A stretch of 64,000 nucleotides of DNA from Paenibacillus wynnii (GTDB taxonomy: Bacteria; Bacillota; Bacilli; Paenibacillales; Paenibacillaceae). The notes beneath the pieces are model-generated. The model saw only the letters and a list, made by a program, of their open reading frames with translations, was not told the DNA's origin and searched no databases. Positions 17,393-25,841 of this stretch are shown one piece after another. Each line of letters starts with the position of its first letter. Within the stretch, counting starts at the first letter, position 1. The stretch spans positions 434,001 to 498,000 of the forward strand of contig NZ_JQCR01000001.1 of the NCBI RefSeq assembly GCF_000757885.1, in the 5' to 3' direction. The position numbers and the translations under genes are program-made.

Positions 17393-18831
17393 AGCTTGCT
17401 TTTACGCATCCGAATTCCTTTAATTCGAAAGCCGGGGCCGCCTGCTAAATGTCGGTACTCTTCCACAGAGTCGTCTTTTTCGTCTTCTTTAGGCGAGTCA
17501 TCGTCTGCATGCTTTTTTCGAATATGCTGCACGATGAGGTCACAGATCCCAATCAATGAGACAAGCAGCAGACTGATAAAGAAACCCGGGCGGCTGAGCT
17601 TATGAAAGAGAGTACCTGTTACTGCCGCACTAATCAAAAGCAGCCCGGTCCATCGTTTAAATCCGCTCCATACGCTAGACTTCAGCAACTTTCCTGAAGA
17701 AAGCAAAATAAAGGACCAGTTATAGAGCAGCATCAAGCCTGCCGCAGTTGTAATATATTCATACACTTTTCCCGGCATCAGCAGGGACATAACGATGGCT
17801 GCAATTAGTCCGCTGGAGATTAGGCATAGAGCAAAAAACGGGTATTTTTTCTTCCACTTATGGGAGAAAAGTTTAGGGGCATCCCCTTCCTTCGCCAATG
17901 TGAGCAGCATGGAAGTCACCGCGTACAGCGATGCAGTCATGGTCGAGAATCCGGCAATAATCAGCACTCCGTTAAATACATGAGGGATAAACACCAGATG
18001 ATCGCTTCTGAGCGCCAGGACAAATGGACTTTCCTTAGGATTAAAAACATGCAGAGGCACCATGGTCACTGCCAAGCCGATGGAGATTGCATAGACAGTC
18101 GCCAGCAGAATCAGCATCACTTTACCTGCCTTGGGAGCTTCCTCCGGCTTTTTCAGCCGGTATGACATAATTCCCAGCACCTCAATGCCGCCGTAAGCAT
18201 AGTAGGCAAAGATAAGGGACGACCATAATCCAAGGCCACCTGTTGGAAAGATGTCTTTGGTGGTGATTGGGAGCTTAGGTGTATACACGCCTCCTCCAAT
18301 CCAGCCAGCCAGTAGAGCAACTGCAATCACCAGAAACATGAGTATTGCCGCTACTTTTATAACTGCCAGCACATCCTCAACCCTGTCAAAACCTTTATTT
18401 CCGAAAAAGACAATCAGAAGACCAAGAACTCCGAAGCCTATTGCAAAAATCCACATGTGTATGTTAGGGAACCAGAATCGTGAAAAAATAGAGAGTGCCG
18501 TCAATTGACTTCCCATAATCAGCAGCTCCGAGAACCAGTACAGCCACCCGCTTCCGAAACCTGCCCAGTTTCCAAATGCTTTCTTGGCATAGGTACGGAA
18601 AGATCCCTGTTCTGGATGCTCAGCAGTCATACGTGCCAAAGCATCGAACACTACATAGGTTCCCGCAGCCGCCAAAAGGTAGGAAATAATAACCGCGGGG
18701 CCCCCAATCTCAATCGCTAAACTGGAGCCGAGAAAATAACCTGTACCAATTGTACCCGCCACACCAAGTAAGGAGAGCTGCCACCACTTTAGCTTTTGAT
18801 CCTCTTTCTTACTTTTTGCACCTTTAGTCAT
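17389..18831 (-). CDS. APC-family amino-acid permease
   Basis: A 480-residue permease with about 12 transmembrane helices. The start KLKWWQLSLLGVAGTIGTGYFLGSS contains the APC signature G(V)AGTIGTGxFLG in helix 1. ARMTAEHPEQGSFRTYAKKAFG follows helix 2. It resembles the AAT group (B. subtilis YbgF/YbxG-like), which takes up amino acids with protons. The C-terminal 45 residues are a charged cytoplasmic tail (KKHADDDSPKEDEKDD). GAGGTATCTCC precedes the ATG. It is convergent with, and overlaps by four bases, the LysE-type exporter. The substrate is not predictable. Confidence 0.88.
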   Translation of the reverse strand: MTKGAKSKKEDQKLKWWQLSLLGVAGTIGTGYFLGSSLAIEIGGPAVIISYLLAAAGTYVVFDALARMTAEHPEQGSFRTYAKKAFGNWAGFGSGWLYWFSELLIMGSQLTALSIFSRFWFPNIHMWIFAIGFGVLGLLIVFFGNKGFDRVEDVLAVIKVAAILMFLVIAVALLAGWIGGGVYTPKLPITTKDIFPTGGLGLWSSLIFAYYAYGGIEVLGIMSYRLKKPEEAPKAGKVMLILLATVYAISIGLAVTMVPLHVFNPKESPFVLALRSDHLVFIPHVFNGVLIIAGFSTMTASLYAVTSMLLTLAKEGDAPKLFSHKWKKKYPFFALCLISSGLIAAIVMSLLMPGKVYEYITTAAGLMLLYNWSFILLSSGKLLKSSVWSGFKRWTGLLLISAAVTGTLFHKLSRPGFFISLLLVSLIGICDLIVQHIRKKHADDDSPKEDEKDDSVEEYRHLAGGPGFRIKGIRMRKSKL

Positions 18832-18921
18832 GGAGATACCTCACTCTTTTATTTATTGCTTGTAGGGTACACCACTTTCTAAATTTTAATTCTTCACTCT
18901 ACAAATCCCGCCGCCAACAAA

Positions 18922-18968
18922 AAAGAGGAATCCCACAACCATCATAGATGGCTTATTGGATCCCTCTT
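18922..18968 (-). terminator. Intrinsic terminator of the hybrid kinase
   Basis: AAGAGGGATCC / GGATTCCTCTT with an inner CCATC/GATGG stem, followed by six T on the minus strand. Confidence 0.8.
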
Positions 18969-18977
18969 ATTTTGATT

Positions 18978-21248
18978 TTAAAAAAATTTATTAATGACTG
19001 CGCTGATCGCATCATTTTTCACCGGCTTGCTGATATAGTCATCCATACCCGCTTCGAGACAGTGCTCCCGGTCTCCCTTTAAGGCATTGGCTGTCACCGC
19101 CACTATAATCGGCTGCTGCTCAGGTGGCAGACTTGTCTTAATTACTCTCGTAGCCTCCAGACCATTCATTCGAGGCATCTGAACATCCATAAAGATGAGA
19201 TCATAAGTATCGGAGGCTAATGCCTGCACTACTTCTGTTCCATCGTCAACGATGTGTACGGAATGCCCGCGTTTCTCCAGCATCTTCTGCATGACAATTT
19301 GATTGATATCATTATCCTCGGCAACCAGGATTTTCAGATGGCGTTTATTCTCCTCTACACCTGTTCTGGATAAAACCTGCTCTACTGAGCTGTGACCAGT
19401 CTGTTCTACTTCACTGAGAGCAACTGTGAACACAAAGATAGACCCTTGGCTTTGCCCGTCCTCCACATTAATTTGCCCTCCCATGAGTTCAACAAGCTTC
19501 TTGGTAATTGCTAGACCCAAGCCTGTTCCCTCGTGCTGGCGGTTCATGAAATGATCCAATTGGTAAAACGGCTCAAAGAGTCGATTCCTTTGTTCTTCCG
19601 GAATGCCTATTCCAGTATCAGATACTGAAACATGAAGGATTGTTTTCCCCTTTACAGTACCTGATACCCTCACAGTTAAAGTAACGCCGCCCTTATAGGT
19701 GAATTTAACGGCATTCCCAACAAGATTAAGCAAGATTTGTTTCAGCCGCTCTCCGTCCCCAATTAAGAAATCCGGAACTTCCGGACTGATGGACACATCG
19801 ATATATAACCCCTTGGCTTCGGCCTTATGCGACAGAACATCGACCGCAGAAAAAATACAGTCCCGAACATGAAAACGCGCCTCATTCAATTCCGTGCGTC
19901 CAGCCTCGATTTTACTGAAATCAAGAATATCATTGATAATCGATAACAAGGTGTCTCCGCTTTTACGAATAATATCTAAATATTCCCATTTCGGTGAGGT
20001 TGGCTCTGTCATCTCCAGCAGCAAATCGGTCATCCCGATTACGCCGTTCATAGGCGTGCGGATTTCATGACTCATCATCGCCAAAAAGTCACTTTTTGCA
20101 CGGTTCGTATTTTCTGCGGTTTCCTTGGCAATCAGAAGCTTCTTATGCTCGGTAATATCCTTGACGATGATGTAAAAACCGACCTTTTTTTTGTTAATAA
20201 GGATAGGAGCAATAGTTGTGAGCACTTCAACCTCATGTCCGTCTTTATGCCTGATTGCGTTGATATTACGCTCAGTGAACCTTTCTTCCTCTGTTGAATA
20301 ACTGAGAATATCATTCAGGTGGTCGTTCCCTACAATTCTTGCCACACTCATGCCCACCATCTCATTGTTGTACCCTGTCAGTTGACGCGCTTTATCGTTG
20401 CTATTAATGATATTACCTAGTAAGTCCAAGGAAATAACTGCATCATGATTGTACTTTTTTAGCGAGGTATATCGTTCGACAGACTCCTGCAGCTTCTGCT
20501 CAACGATTTTACGTTCTGTAATATCTCTTCCGACCGCCAGAATATTTCTTCCAACTGCATCCTCCACGATACGGAGCATAAATTCAATCCAGGTATAACT
20601 ACCGTCTGCTTTGCGCACCCGCACCTGTATTCTGTCATTAACTGCTGACTTAGGCAGGTCATATACCGAATGGTCGTCAGGGTGAATTAAGTCTCTGTTG
20701 TTAATCCCGAGAATATCCTCCGGCTTATAGCCCAGCATCTCGTAGACAGAGGGAGAGCAGTAACGGCTGTTTCCATCCGGTCCCAGAAGAAATACCATAT
20801 CTCTAAGGTTAGGCGTTATCATACGGTACAGTTCATCATCATTTTCTATTTCCCTAGTCTTCTCAGGCATGGGTTTGAGCATATCCGTCAGGATTACAAT
20901 ATAGAAAAGAGGAATTTCCGTAGAAGGGTTACTTATAAGGGTTAAGCGCAACCATACTGAAACCGGCGTTCCGTCTTGACGAATCAATCTAATTTCATGA
21001 TCTAAGAAAGGGATCTCTTTATCCTTAAGTGTTCTGATCATTTGCGTGTAAGTTTCCAGATCATCCCCGTATACGAACTGACTGAAGTCCCGTCCATGAA
21101 GTTCTTCTTCAGAGTAGCCGAGCAAGTCAGTTACAGCAGGGTTGATACTCGTCCACTTGTTGTCCGTGGAAAGAAACGCTTCTCCAACAAATGCAGATCT
21201 GTAGACGTCTTTGAAGCGAGAATGACCTTCCATGTGATATCTTAGCAC
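18978..21248 (-). CDS. Hybrid sensor histidine kinase with three PAS domains and a receiver
   Basis: A 756-residue soluble hybrid kinase without transmembrane helices. PAS1 about 15-125 (INPAVTDLLGYSEEELHG), PAS2 about 145-250 (SPSVYEMLGYKPEDILG), PAS3 about 262-370 (NDKARQLTGYNNEMVG). The HisKA domain has phospho-acceptor His394 in MMSHEIRTPMNG. The HATPase domain has NLVGNAVKFT, DTGIGIP and GTGLGLAI. A C-terminal receiver (637-756) has the phospho-acceptor Asp688 in FMDVQMPRMNG. It probably senses a cytoplasmic or redox signal and passes phosphate on to another protein. The GTG start follows AGGTGG. No response-regulator partner is adjacent. Confidence 0.93.
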   Translation of the reverse strand: MLRYHMEGHSRFKDVYRSAFVGEAFLSTDNKWTSINPAVTDLLGYSEEELHGRDFSQFVYGDDLETYTQMIRTLKDKEIPFLDHEIRLIRQDGTPVSVWLRLTLISNPSTEIPLFYIVILTDMLKPMPEKTREIENDDELYRMITPNLRDMVFLLGPDGNSRYCSPSVYEMLGYKPEDILGINNRDLIHPDDHSVYDLPKSAVNDRIQVRVRKADGSYTWIEFMLRIVEDAVGRNILAVGRDITERKIVEQKLQESVERYTSLKKYNHDAVISLDLLGNIINSNDKARQLTGYNNEMVGMSVARIVGNDHLNDILSYSTEEERFTERNINAIRHKDGHEVEVLTTIAPILINKKKVGFYIIVKDITEHKKLLIAKETAENTNRAKSDFLAMMSHEIRTPMNGVIGMTDLLLEMTEPTSPKWEYLDIIRKSGDTLLSIINDILDFSKIEAGRTELNEARFHVRDCIFSAVDVLSHKAEAKGLYIDVSISPEVPDFLIGDGERLKQILLNLVGNAVKFTYKGGVTLTVRVSGTVKGKTILHVSVSDTGIGIPEEQRNRLFEPFYQLDHFMNRQHEGTGLGLAITKKLVELMGGQINVEDGQSQGSIFVFTVALSEVEQTGHSSVEQVLSRTGVEENKRHLKILVAEDNDINQIVMQKMLEKRGHSVHIVDDGTEVVQALASDTYDLIFMDVQMPRMNGLEATRVIKTSLPPEQQPIIVAVTANALKGDREHCLEAGMDDYISKPVKNDAISAVINKFF

Positions 21249-21407
21249 GAATTTCCACCTGCCCGTTTGTGGAGTTATGATTAATAAAAGAGGTTTAATT
21301 TATTTAAAATCTCAATTATTAATATCTTGTATATCCGGGCGAAAGTCAATTGAAAATATTGCTTTCACTCTCACATTTATTTCAGCTGACTCCTTCTAAA
21401 TAATAAA

Positions 21408-21451
21408 ATAAAAAACAGAGGAATTGCGACTAATTGCCCGCAACACCTCTG
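21408..21451 (-). terminator. Intrinsic terminator of the stalk-protein gene
   Basis: CAGAGG / CCTCTG outer stem with an inner GCG...CGC pairing, followed by TTTTTTATTTTATT on the minus strand. Confidence 0.75.
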
Positions 21452-21469
21452 TCAGTACAGTCGGATATT

Positions 21470-23068
21470 TTACATTGATTTCGTTAAGGCTATTAGGCCC
21501 TCACTTTGGCTCCAAGCTACATCCCACTTCAGCAGTTCAGCTATGAACCGAAGAGGAACCATCGTTCTGCCATCCTCATTAATAAATACCTTTGCACCCA
21601 CGGATTTTTGCACTCCGTTCACTTCCATTACACTTTTGCCGATCCAAAATTTCAAGGTATCCTTACCAGCTATAACCCATACCGTATTCATCTGTTTATC
21701 ATATTTCACTTCTGCACCAATACCTTCACCCAAATACCGAAGAGGGATATAAGTTACGCCTTTCCAGTTCATTGGTGTGGTATCCATCAGGGTGGTAGTA
21801 CCGTTAATGTTCAATTCCTTACTGTTAATTTTCATCCATACAGTTGTCATGCTGCTTGGAGCAGCCGATTCTTGAAACTTATCATTGTATTGAGCGACAA
21901 TCGCTCCTGACAACGCCTTTCCCACAGCGAACATGGTTTTGTAGCCTTCCCTATTTGCTGCATAAGAAGCTGTATAATTCCCGGCAGCATACTGGTCAAA
22001 GGTATTTTGGACCTGCGCCTCATGAGCTTTAAGCGAGGCTTGTGCCGCAGCTGTCGGCAGATTCTCGGCGGTAGCTGAACCAAGGAATGCACCTAACTCC
22101 TGCGTGAAATCATTAATACGGGCCAACACGGCTGTACGGGCGGCTGTATCCATGTTTTTAACCGCATTTACATAGTCACTTTGTGCGTTGATGTGATTAC
22201 CTACCCATATTTTCTCGAATTGATCCGCACCTGCTGCTCCATATACGGAGGCAACTGCGGCTTTGAAATCGGCAGTATTACCAGCTTCTGCATTTATTAA
22301 TGCTGTAAAATCTGCTTTTCCATCAAACTGCTTCTGCATTTGCAGAGCGGATAAGGCAAAATGTTCAGCCGCTACACTATTCAGTATGGATCGTAAATCT
22401 GCGGCTTTGGTGTCTACCTTAGATTGATTGAACTTCATCGGCATTTGCGTCACTATAGCATTGGATAATACCTTACTAATTGTGAACATTTCTTTGTAAC
22501 CTTCACGATAAGTCTTATATGCCCCGGCGTAATTTCCGGCGATGTAAGCATCAAAGGTTTGTTGAACATGATCCTCATGACTACGGATGGCCTGCTCCGC
22601 GGCTGCCTTGGGAAGATTGCCTTCCGTAGCTGCACTTAGAAAAGCTGCAAATTCAGTAACGAAGCCCTGAACCTCCTGCTCCGCTTTCTTGCGGGCCACA
22701 CTATCATTCACTTTAGTCGCCTTTACCAACTCATCCGTATACTTGTTGTGTGCTCTAAAGATTCGTTCAAATTCTTCTCCGCCCGCTTTTCCGTATAACG
22801 ACTCAATCGCTGGTTGCATATCCAGAGCGTTCTGATCTAGCGCCTGATAAGCAGCCGCTGCATCCTTCGATCCGTCATAAGCCTTCGTCATCGCTGCAAC
22901 CGCGAGAACAAAATGCTCTGACAGCAAGTAATCCAACCCCGCTCTTAATTCAACAGCAGGAGTATCCACCGTTGCAGGTGTCGTCGTCACCGCAGCGTTT
23001 GCCATGGTTGGTAATAGTAAGGACAAGCAGAGTACGGGTGCAAATAATTTTGTCAGCTTCATAATCAT
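21470..23068 (-). CDS. Secreted protein with two tandem helical repeats and a copper-amine-oxidase-type domain
   Basis: A 532-residue exported protein. Signal peptide residues 1-25 (LFAPVLCLSLLLPTMANA). Two homologous domains of about 170 residues follow. The first is about 40-210 (LRAGLDYLLSEHFVLAVAAM, then YAGAYKTYREGYKEMFTISKVLSNAIV). The second is about 225-405 (LRSILNSVAAEHFALSALQM, then YTASYAANREGYKTMFAVGKALSGAIV). The last 115 residues are a copper-amine-oxidase N-terminal-type (stalk) domain: VTYIPLRYLGEGIGAEV, NTVWVIAG, VMEVNG and MVPLRFIAELL. That domain is common in Paenibacillus surface proteins and normally has no oxidase activity. AGGAGG precedes two closely spaced ATGs; the second is also possible. 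Confidence 0.8.
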   Translation of the reverse strand: MIMKLTKLFAPVLCLSLLLPTMANAAVTTTPATVDTPAVELRAGLDYLLSEHFVLAVAAMTKAYDGSKDAAAAYQALDQNALDMQPAIESLYGKAGGEEFERIFRAHNKYTDELVKATKVNDSVARKKAEQEVQGFVTEFAAFLSAATEGNLPKAAAEQAIRSHEDHVQQTFDAYIAGNYAGAYKTYREGYKEMFTISKVLSNAIVTQMPMKFNQSKVDTKAADLRSILNSVAAEHFALSALQMQKQFDGKADFTALINAEAGNTADFKAAVASVYGAAGADQFEKIWVGNHINAQSDYVNAVKNMDTAARTAVLARINDFTQELGAFLGSATAENLPTAAAQASLKAHEAQVQNTFDQYAAGNYTASYAANREGYKTMFAVGKALSGAIVAQYNDKFQESAAPSSMTTVWMKINSKELNINGTTTLMDTTPMNWKGVTYIPLRYLGEGIGAEVKYDKQMNTVWVIAGKDTLKFWIGKSVMEVNGVQKSVGAKVFINEDGRTMVPLRFIAELLKWDVAWSQSEGLIALTKSM

Positions 23069-23183
23069 TCATCCTCCTTCAAAGTGGTTGTTCGCCTTGG
23101 TGTTGTTGCTTTCAGTAGTAGAACGCATAAGAATGGATTCTGGATCACAATTTAATTAAAATTCTTTTTAATTCTTTGCATAG

Positions 23184-23216
23184 AAAAAACGACCCACCCA
23201 TCATTGGGTGAGCCGT
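23184..23216 (-). terminator. Intrinsic terminator of the SLC13/ArsB-like permease
   Basis: AACGGCTCACCCA / TGGGTGGGTCGTT stem followed by TTTTTT on the minus strand. Confidence 0.85.
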
Positions 23217-23230
23217 TGATCTTTGCCGAT

Positions 23231-24511
23231 CTACATCAAATATCTTAAATAGATGTATACACTTGATATGACGATAGACAAAATCATTAACGGAAATCCG
23301 TACTTCAAATACTTCATAAACGTAATAGGATGACCCTCTTTGCCCGCCAGCCCCGCAACAATCAGATTGGCGCTTGCTCCGATAAGCGTACCATTACCAC
23401 CCAAACAGGCTCCCAATGCCAAGCTCCACCATAACGGTTCCAGATTCGAAACGCCCATGGTTCCCATCTCCTTAATCAGGGGGATCATTGTAGCTACAAA
23501 AGGGATGTTATCCAGAAAAGCTGAGGCTATAGCACTCAACCACAAAATCAGCATGGAGCTTAGCAGGAGGTCGCCACCGGTAAGATCAATAGCTTTAGCC
23601 GCAAGCTCCGCAATGACGCCGGTCTCTACAAGGCCAGATACCAATACGAATAAACCTATGAAGAAAAATATGGTGATCCATTCTACACTATGAAATGCTT
23701 TCTCCAACATAGACTCACCTGTGAGCAGAAGCAGCAAAAATGCACCTGACAAAGCAACGGTTGCGGACTCTAAATGTAAGGATTGATGGAGGAAAAACCC
23801 TAATATCGTAGCGCCTAGAACGATCAAGCATTTCCGCAGCAGCTTATGATCAGAAATTAAAGAATGCTCGTCCATCTCCATAATTCTTTGCTGCAGCTCA
23901 GGAGTTGACTTAATTTGCTTGCCGAACATGATAAGAAGCAGCGGTATGTAAGCTAGTACAATAATGATGACTACCGGTGCAAGGTTACTGATAAACGCCA
24001 TGAATGTCAGTTCCTTTACCGCACTACCAATCATAATATTAGGTGGATCACCAATAAGTGTTGCGGTGCCACCAACGTTAGAAGCAATGATTTGTGAAAT
24101 CAAAAAAGGAAGCGGATTAATTCGCAGCTGCTTTGTAATACTGAAGGTAACTGGAACCATCAACAGCACTGTAGTGACATTATCCAAAAATGCCGAGCAA
24201 ACTGCAGTAATAATAAATAAAGAAACCAATATTCTTTTGGGCTGGCCCTTTGAAACTTTGGCTGCCTTCAGCGCCACATATTTGAATAACCCGGTCTCTG
24301 AGGTAATGCCGACTATCAACATCATGCCTACAAGTAAACCCAGCGTATTGAAATCAATGTGATGAAGGGCGGTCTCCTGATCAACGATTCCAAAGATAAT
24401 CATCAGTACTGCACCGGCCATAGCCAAGATGGTACGATGAATTTTTTCTGAAATAATTAAACCGTAAATAAGTAAAAATATAGCAATAGCCCATATGGCT
24501 TGCTGCTCCAT
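23231..24511 (-). CDS. Ion permease of the ArsB/NhaD/SLC13-like superfamily
   Basis: A 426-residue permease with about 11-12 transmembrane helices in two similar halves. Each half has the family hairpin motif: SAFLDNVTTVLLMVPVT and NVGGTATLIGDPPNIMIG in the first, SAFLDNIPFVATMIPLI and CLGGNGTLIGASANLIVAG in the second. This is the pattern of YbiR/P-protein-like members of the ArsB/NhaD superfamily (Na+/H+ antiport or anion export). The substrate is unknown, and it is unrelated in position to the ars operon at 44-48 kb. The start at 24511 follows GAGGAGGATTTT. It is divergent from the LLM oxidoreductase. Confidence 0.82.
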   Translation of the reverse strand: MEQQAIWAIAIFLLIYGLIISEKIHRTILAMAGAVLMIIFGIVDQETALHHIDFNTLGLLVGMMLIVGITSETGLFKYVALKAAKVSKGQPKRILVSLFIITAVCSAFLDNVTTVLLMVPVTFSITKQLRINPLPFLISQIIASNVGGTATLIGDPPNIMIGSAVKELTFMAFISNLAPVVIIIVLAYIPLLLIMFGKQIKSTPELQQRIMEMDEHSLISDHKLLRKCLIVLGATILGFFLHQSLHLESATVALSGAFLLLLLTGESMLEKAFHSVEWITIFFFIGLFVLVSGLVETGVIAELAAKAIDLTGGDLLLSSMLILWLSAIASAFLDNIPFVATMIPLIKEMGTMGVSNLEPLWWSLALGACLGGNGTLIGASANLIVAGLAGKEGHPITFMKYLKYGFPLMILSIVISSVYIYLRYLM

Positions 24512-24540
24512 TCCAAAATCCTCCTCTTGTTCTCTCACAG

Positions 24541-24579
24541 ACTTACAAATTGTAAGTGATCGATGTTGTGTGATATAAT
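24541..24579 (+). promoter_or_regulatory. Promoter with dyad operator between the permease and LLM oxidoreductase genes
   Basis: The perfect dyad ACTTACA-aat-TGTAAGT (24541-24557) overlaps the -35 region of a promoter with TATAAT at 24574-24579. The TTAC-N5-GTAA core is similar in style to HxlR/YodB-type operators. No such regulator is encoded next to it. Confidence 0.5.
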
Positions 24580-24659
24580 ACTACTACTTGATACATATAA
24601 AGGACAAGCTTCAAACCTATATTTTCATTAATAATATAAATAACAAGGGGTATGCACTA

Positions 24660-25751
24660 ATGAGCACCGATACGAAGAGACATCCCGAACCAATCTTTGA
24701 ATTTGGCATTTATACACTGGGGGATATCGTCTCCGATCCATTAACGGGAGTAACCATCTCCCCAAAACAACGCCTTGATGAGGTTGTTGCCGCAGCTAAG
24801 CTAGCGGATGAACTTGGTCTGGATGTATTTGGGGTCGGGGAGCATCACCGGCTTGATTTTGTTGTATCCTCCGTTCCAGTCGTTCTTGCAGCAATCTCAC
24901 AGGTAACCTCTCAGATCAAACTAAGCAGTGCCACAACTGTACTCAGTACCATTGATCCAGTCAGGGTATTTGAGGATTTTGCCACTCTCGATTTACTATC
25001 TGACGGACGCGCGGAGATCATTGCCGGACGGGGCGCTTTTACAGAATCCTTCCCTTTGTTTGGATATGAACTGGATGACCATCACCGCCTATTTGCTGAG
25101 AATCTTCAGTTGCTGCAGCAGTTAAATGAGCATGAAATTATGAACTGGAAAGGTAAGTATCGCTCGCCTCTCATCGATGCGGAAATCGCGCCTCGTCCTC
25201 TGCAATCCCAGATACCCCTCTGGGCAGGTGTCGGAGGCACTTCAGAAACCGCAGAAAAAGCAGGTTCGCTTGGAATTGGAATGGCCATGGCCATTCTTGG
25301 GGGTAGCCCGGAACGTTTCCAACCTTTGGCAGATAGCTACCGGCGCGCCGGCGCGGTGAACGGACATCATTCAAATGATTTGAAGATTGCCATTACCAGC
25401 CATGGGTACATTGCCAGAACATCCGCTCAGGCGCTGGATGATCTATATCCTTACTATTTAAATTATTTTAACGCTATCATGATTCAGTCAGGAAGCCCAT
25501 ATCAATTGTCACGTAGTGATTTTGAACAGTTTGTGTCTCCTGATAATGCACTGGCCGTAGGCACCCCGGATCAGATTATCGAGAAAATATTATACCAGTA
25601 TGAGTTGTTCGGTCATACCCGCTTCATGGCTCAAATGGATATCGGCGGTCTTCCCTACGCCAAGGTAGCTTCCGCTATCGAATTGTTGGCAACAGAGGTT
25701 GCCCCGGTGGTGCGTGAAGAAATTGCCCGGAGAAACAAGATCAAATCTTAA
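24660..25751 (+). CDS. LLM-class flavin-dependent oxidoreductase
   Basis: A 363-residue luciferase-like monooxygenase family protein. FEFGIYTLGDI is the first strand, EVVAAAKLADELGLDVFGVGEHH matches the family motif, and ATTVLSTIDPVRVFEDFATLDLLSDGRAEIIAGRGAF is the conserved FMN-binding segment. GVGGTSETAEKAGSLGIGMAMAILGG follows. Such proteins use FMNH2 (or F420 in other bacteria) to oxidise organic substrates. The substrate is not predictable. The start at 24660 (MSTDTKRH) is preferred over an upstream ATG because AAGGGG precedes it and the extension has no family similarity. Confidence 0.85.
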   Translation: MSTDTKRHPEPIFEFGIYTLGDIVSDPLTGVTISPKQRLDEVVAAAKLADELGLDVFGVGEHHRLDFVVSSVPVVLAAISQVTSQIKLSSATTVLSTIDPVRVFEDFATLDLLSDGRAEIIAGRGAFTESFPLFGYELDDHHRLFAENLQLLQQLNEHEIMNWKGKYRSPLIDAEIAPRPLQSQIPLWAGVGGTSETAEKAGSLGIGMAMAILGGSPERFQPLADSYRRAGAVNGHHSNDLKIAITSHGYIARTSAQALDDLYPYYLNYFNAIMIQSGSPYQLSRSDFEQFVSPDNALAVGTPDQIIEKILYQYELFGHTRFMAQMDIGGLPYAKVASAIELLATEVAPVVREEIARRNKIKS

Positions 25752-25785
25752 CCGATGCTTCTATAGGCTATATAGATCCACATAG

Positions 25786-25826
25786 AAAAAGGCAGACCAA
25801 GATTAAGCACCTTGGCTTGCCTTTTT
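25786..25826. terminator. Bidirectional intrinsic terminator
   Basis: AAAAAGGCA-gaCCAAG / CCTTGGct-TGCCTTTTT, between the convergent LLM oxidoreductase and serpin genes. Confidence 0.85.
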
Positions 25827-25841
25827 AACGTTCAGAATCTT

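Noticed and set aside
23231..24511. Calling the ArsB-superfamily permease an arsenite exporter
   Set aside because: The sequence fits the YbiR/P-protein-like branch, there is no arsR, arsC or arsA nearby, and a genuine arsB is at 47 kb.
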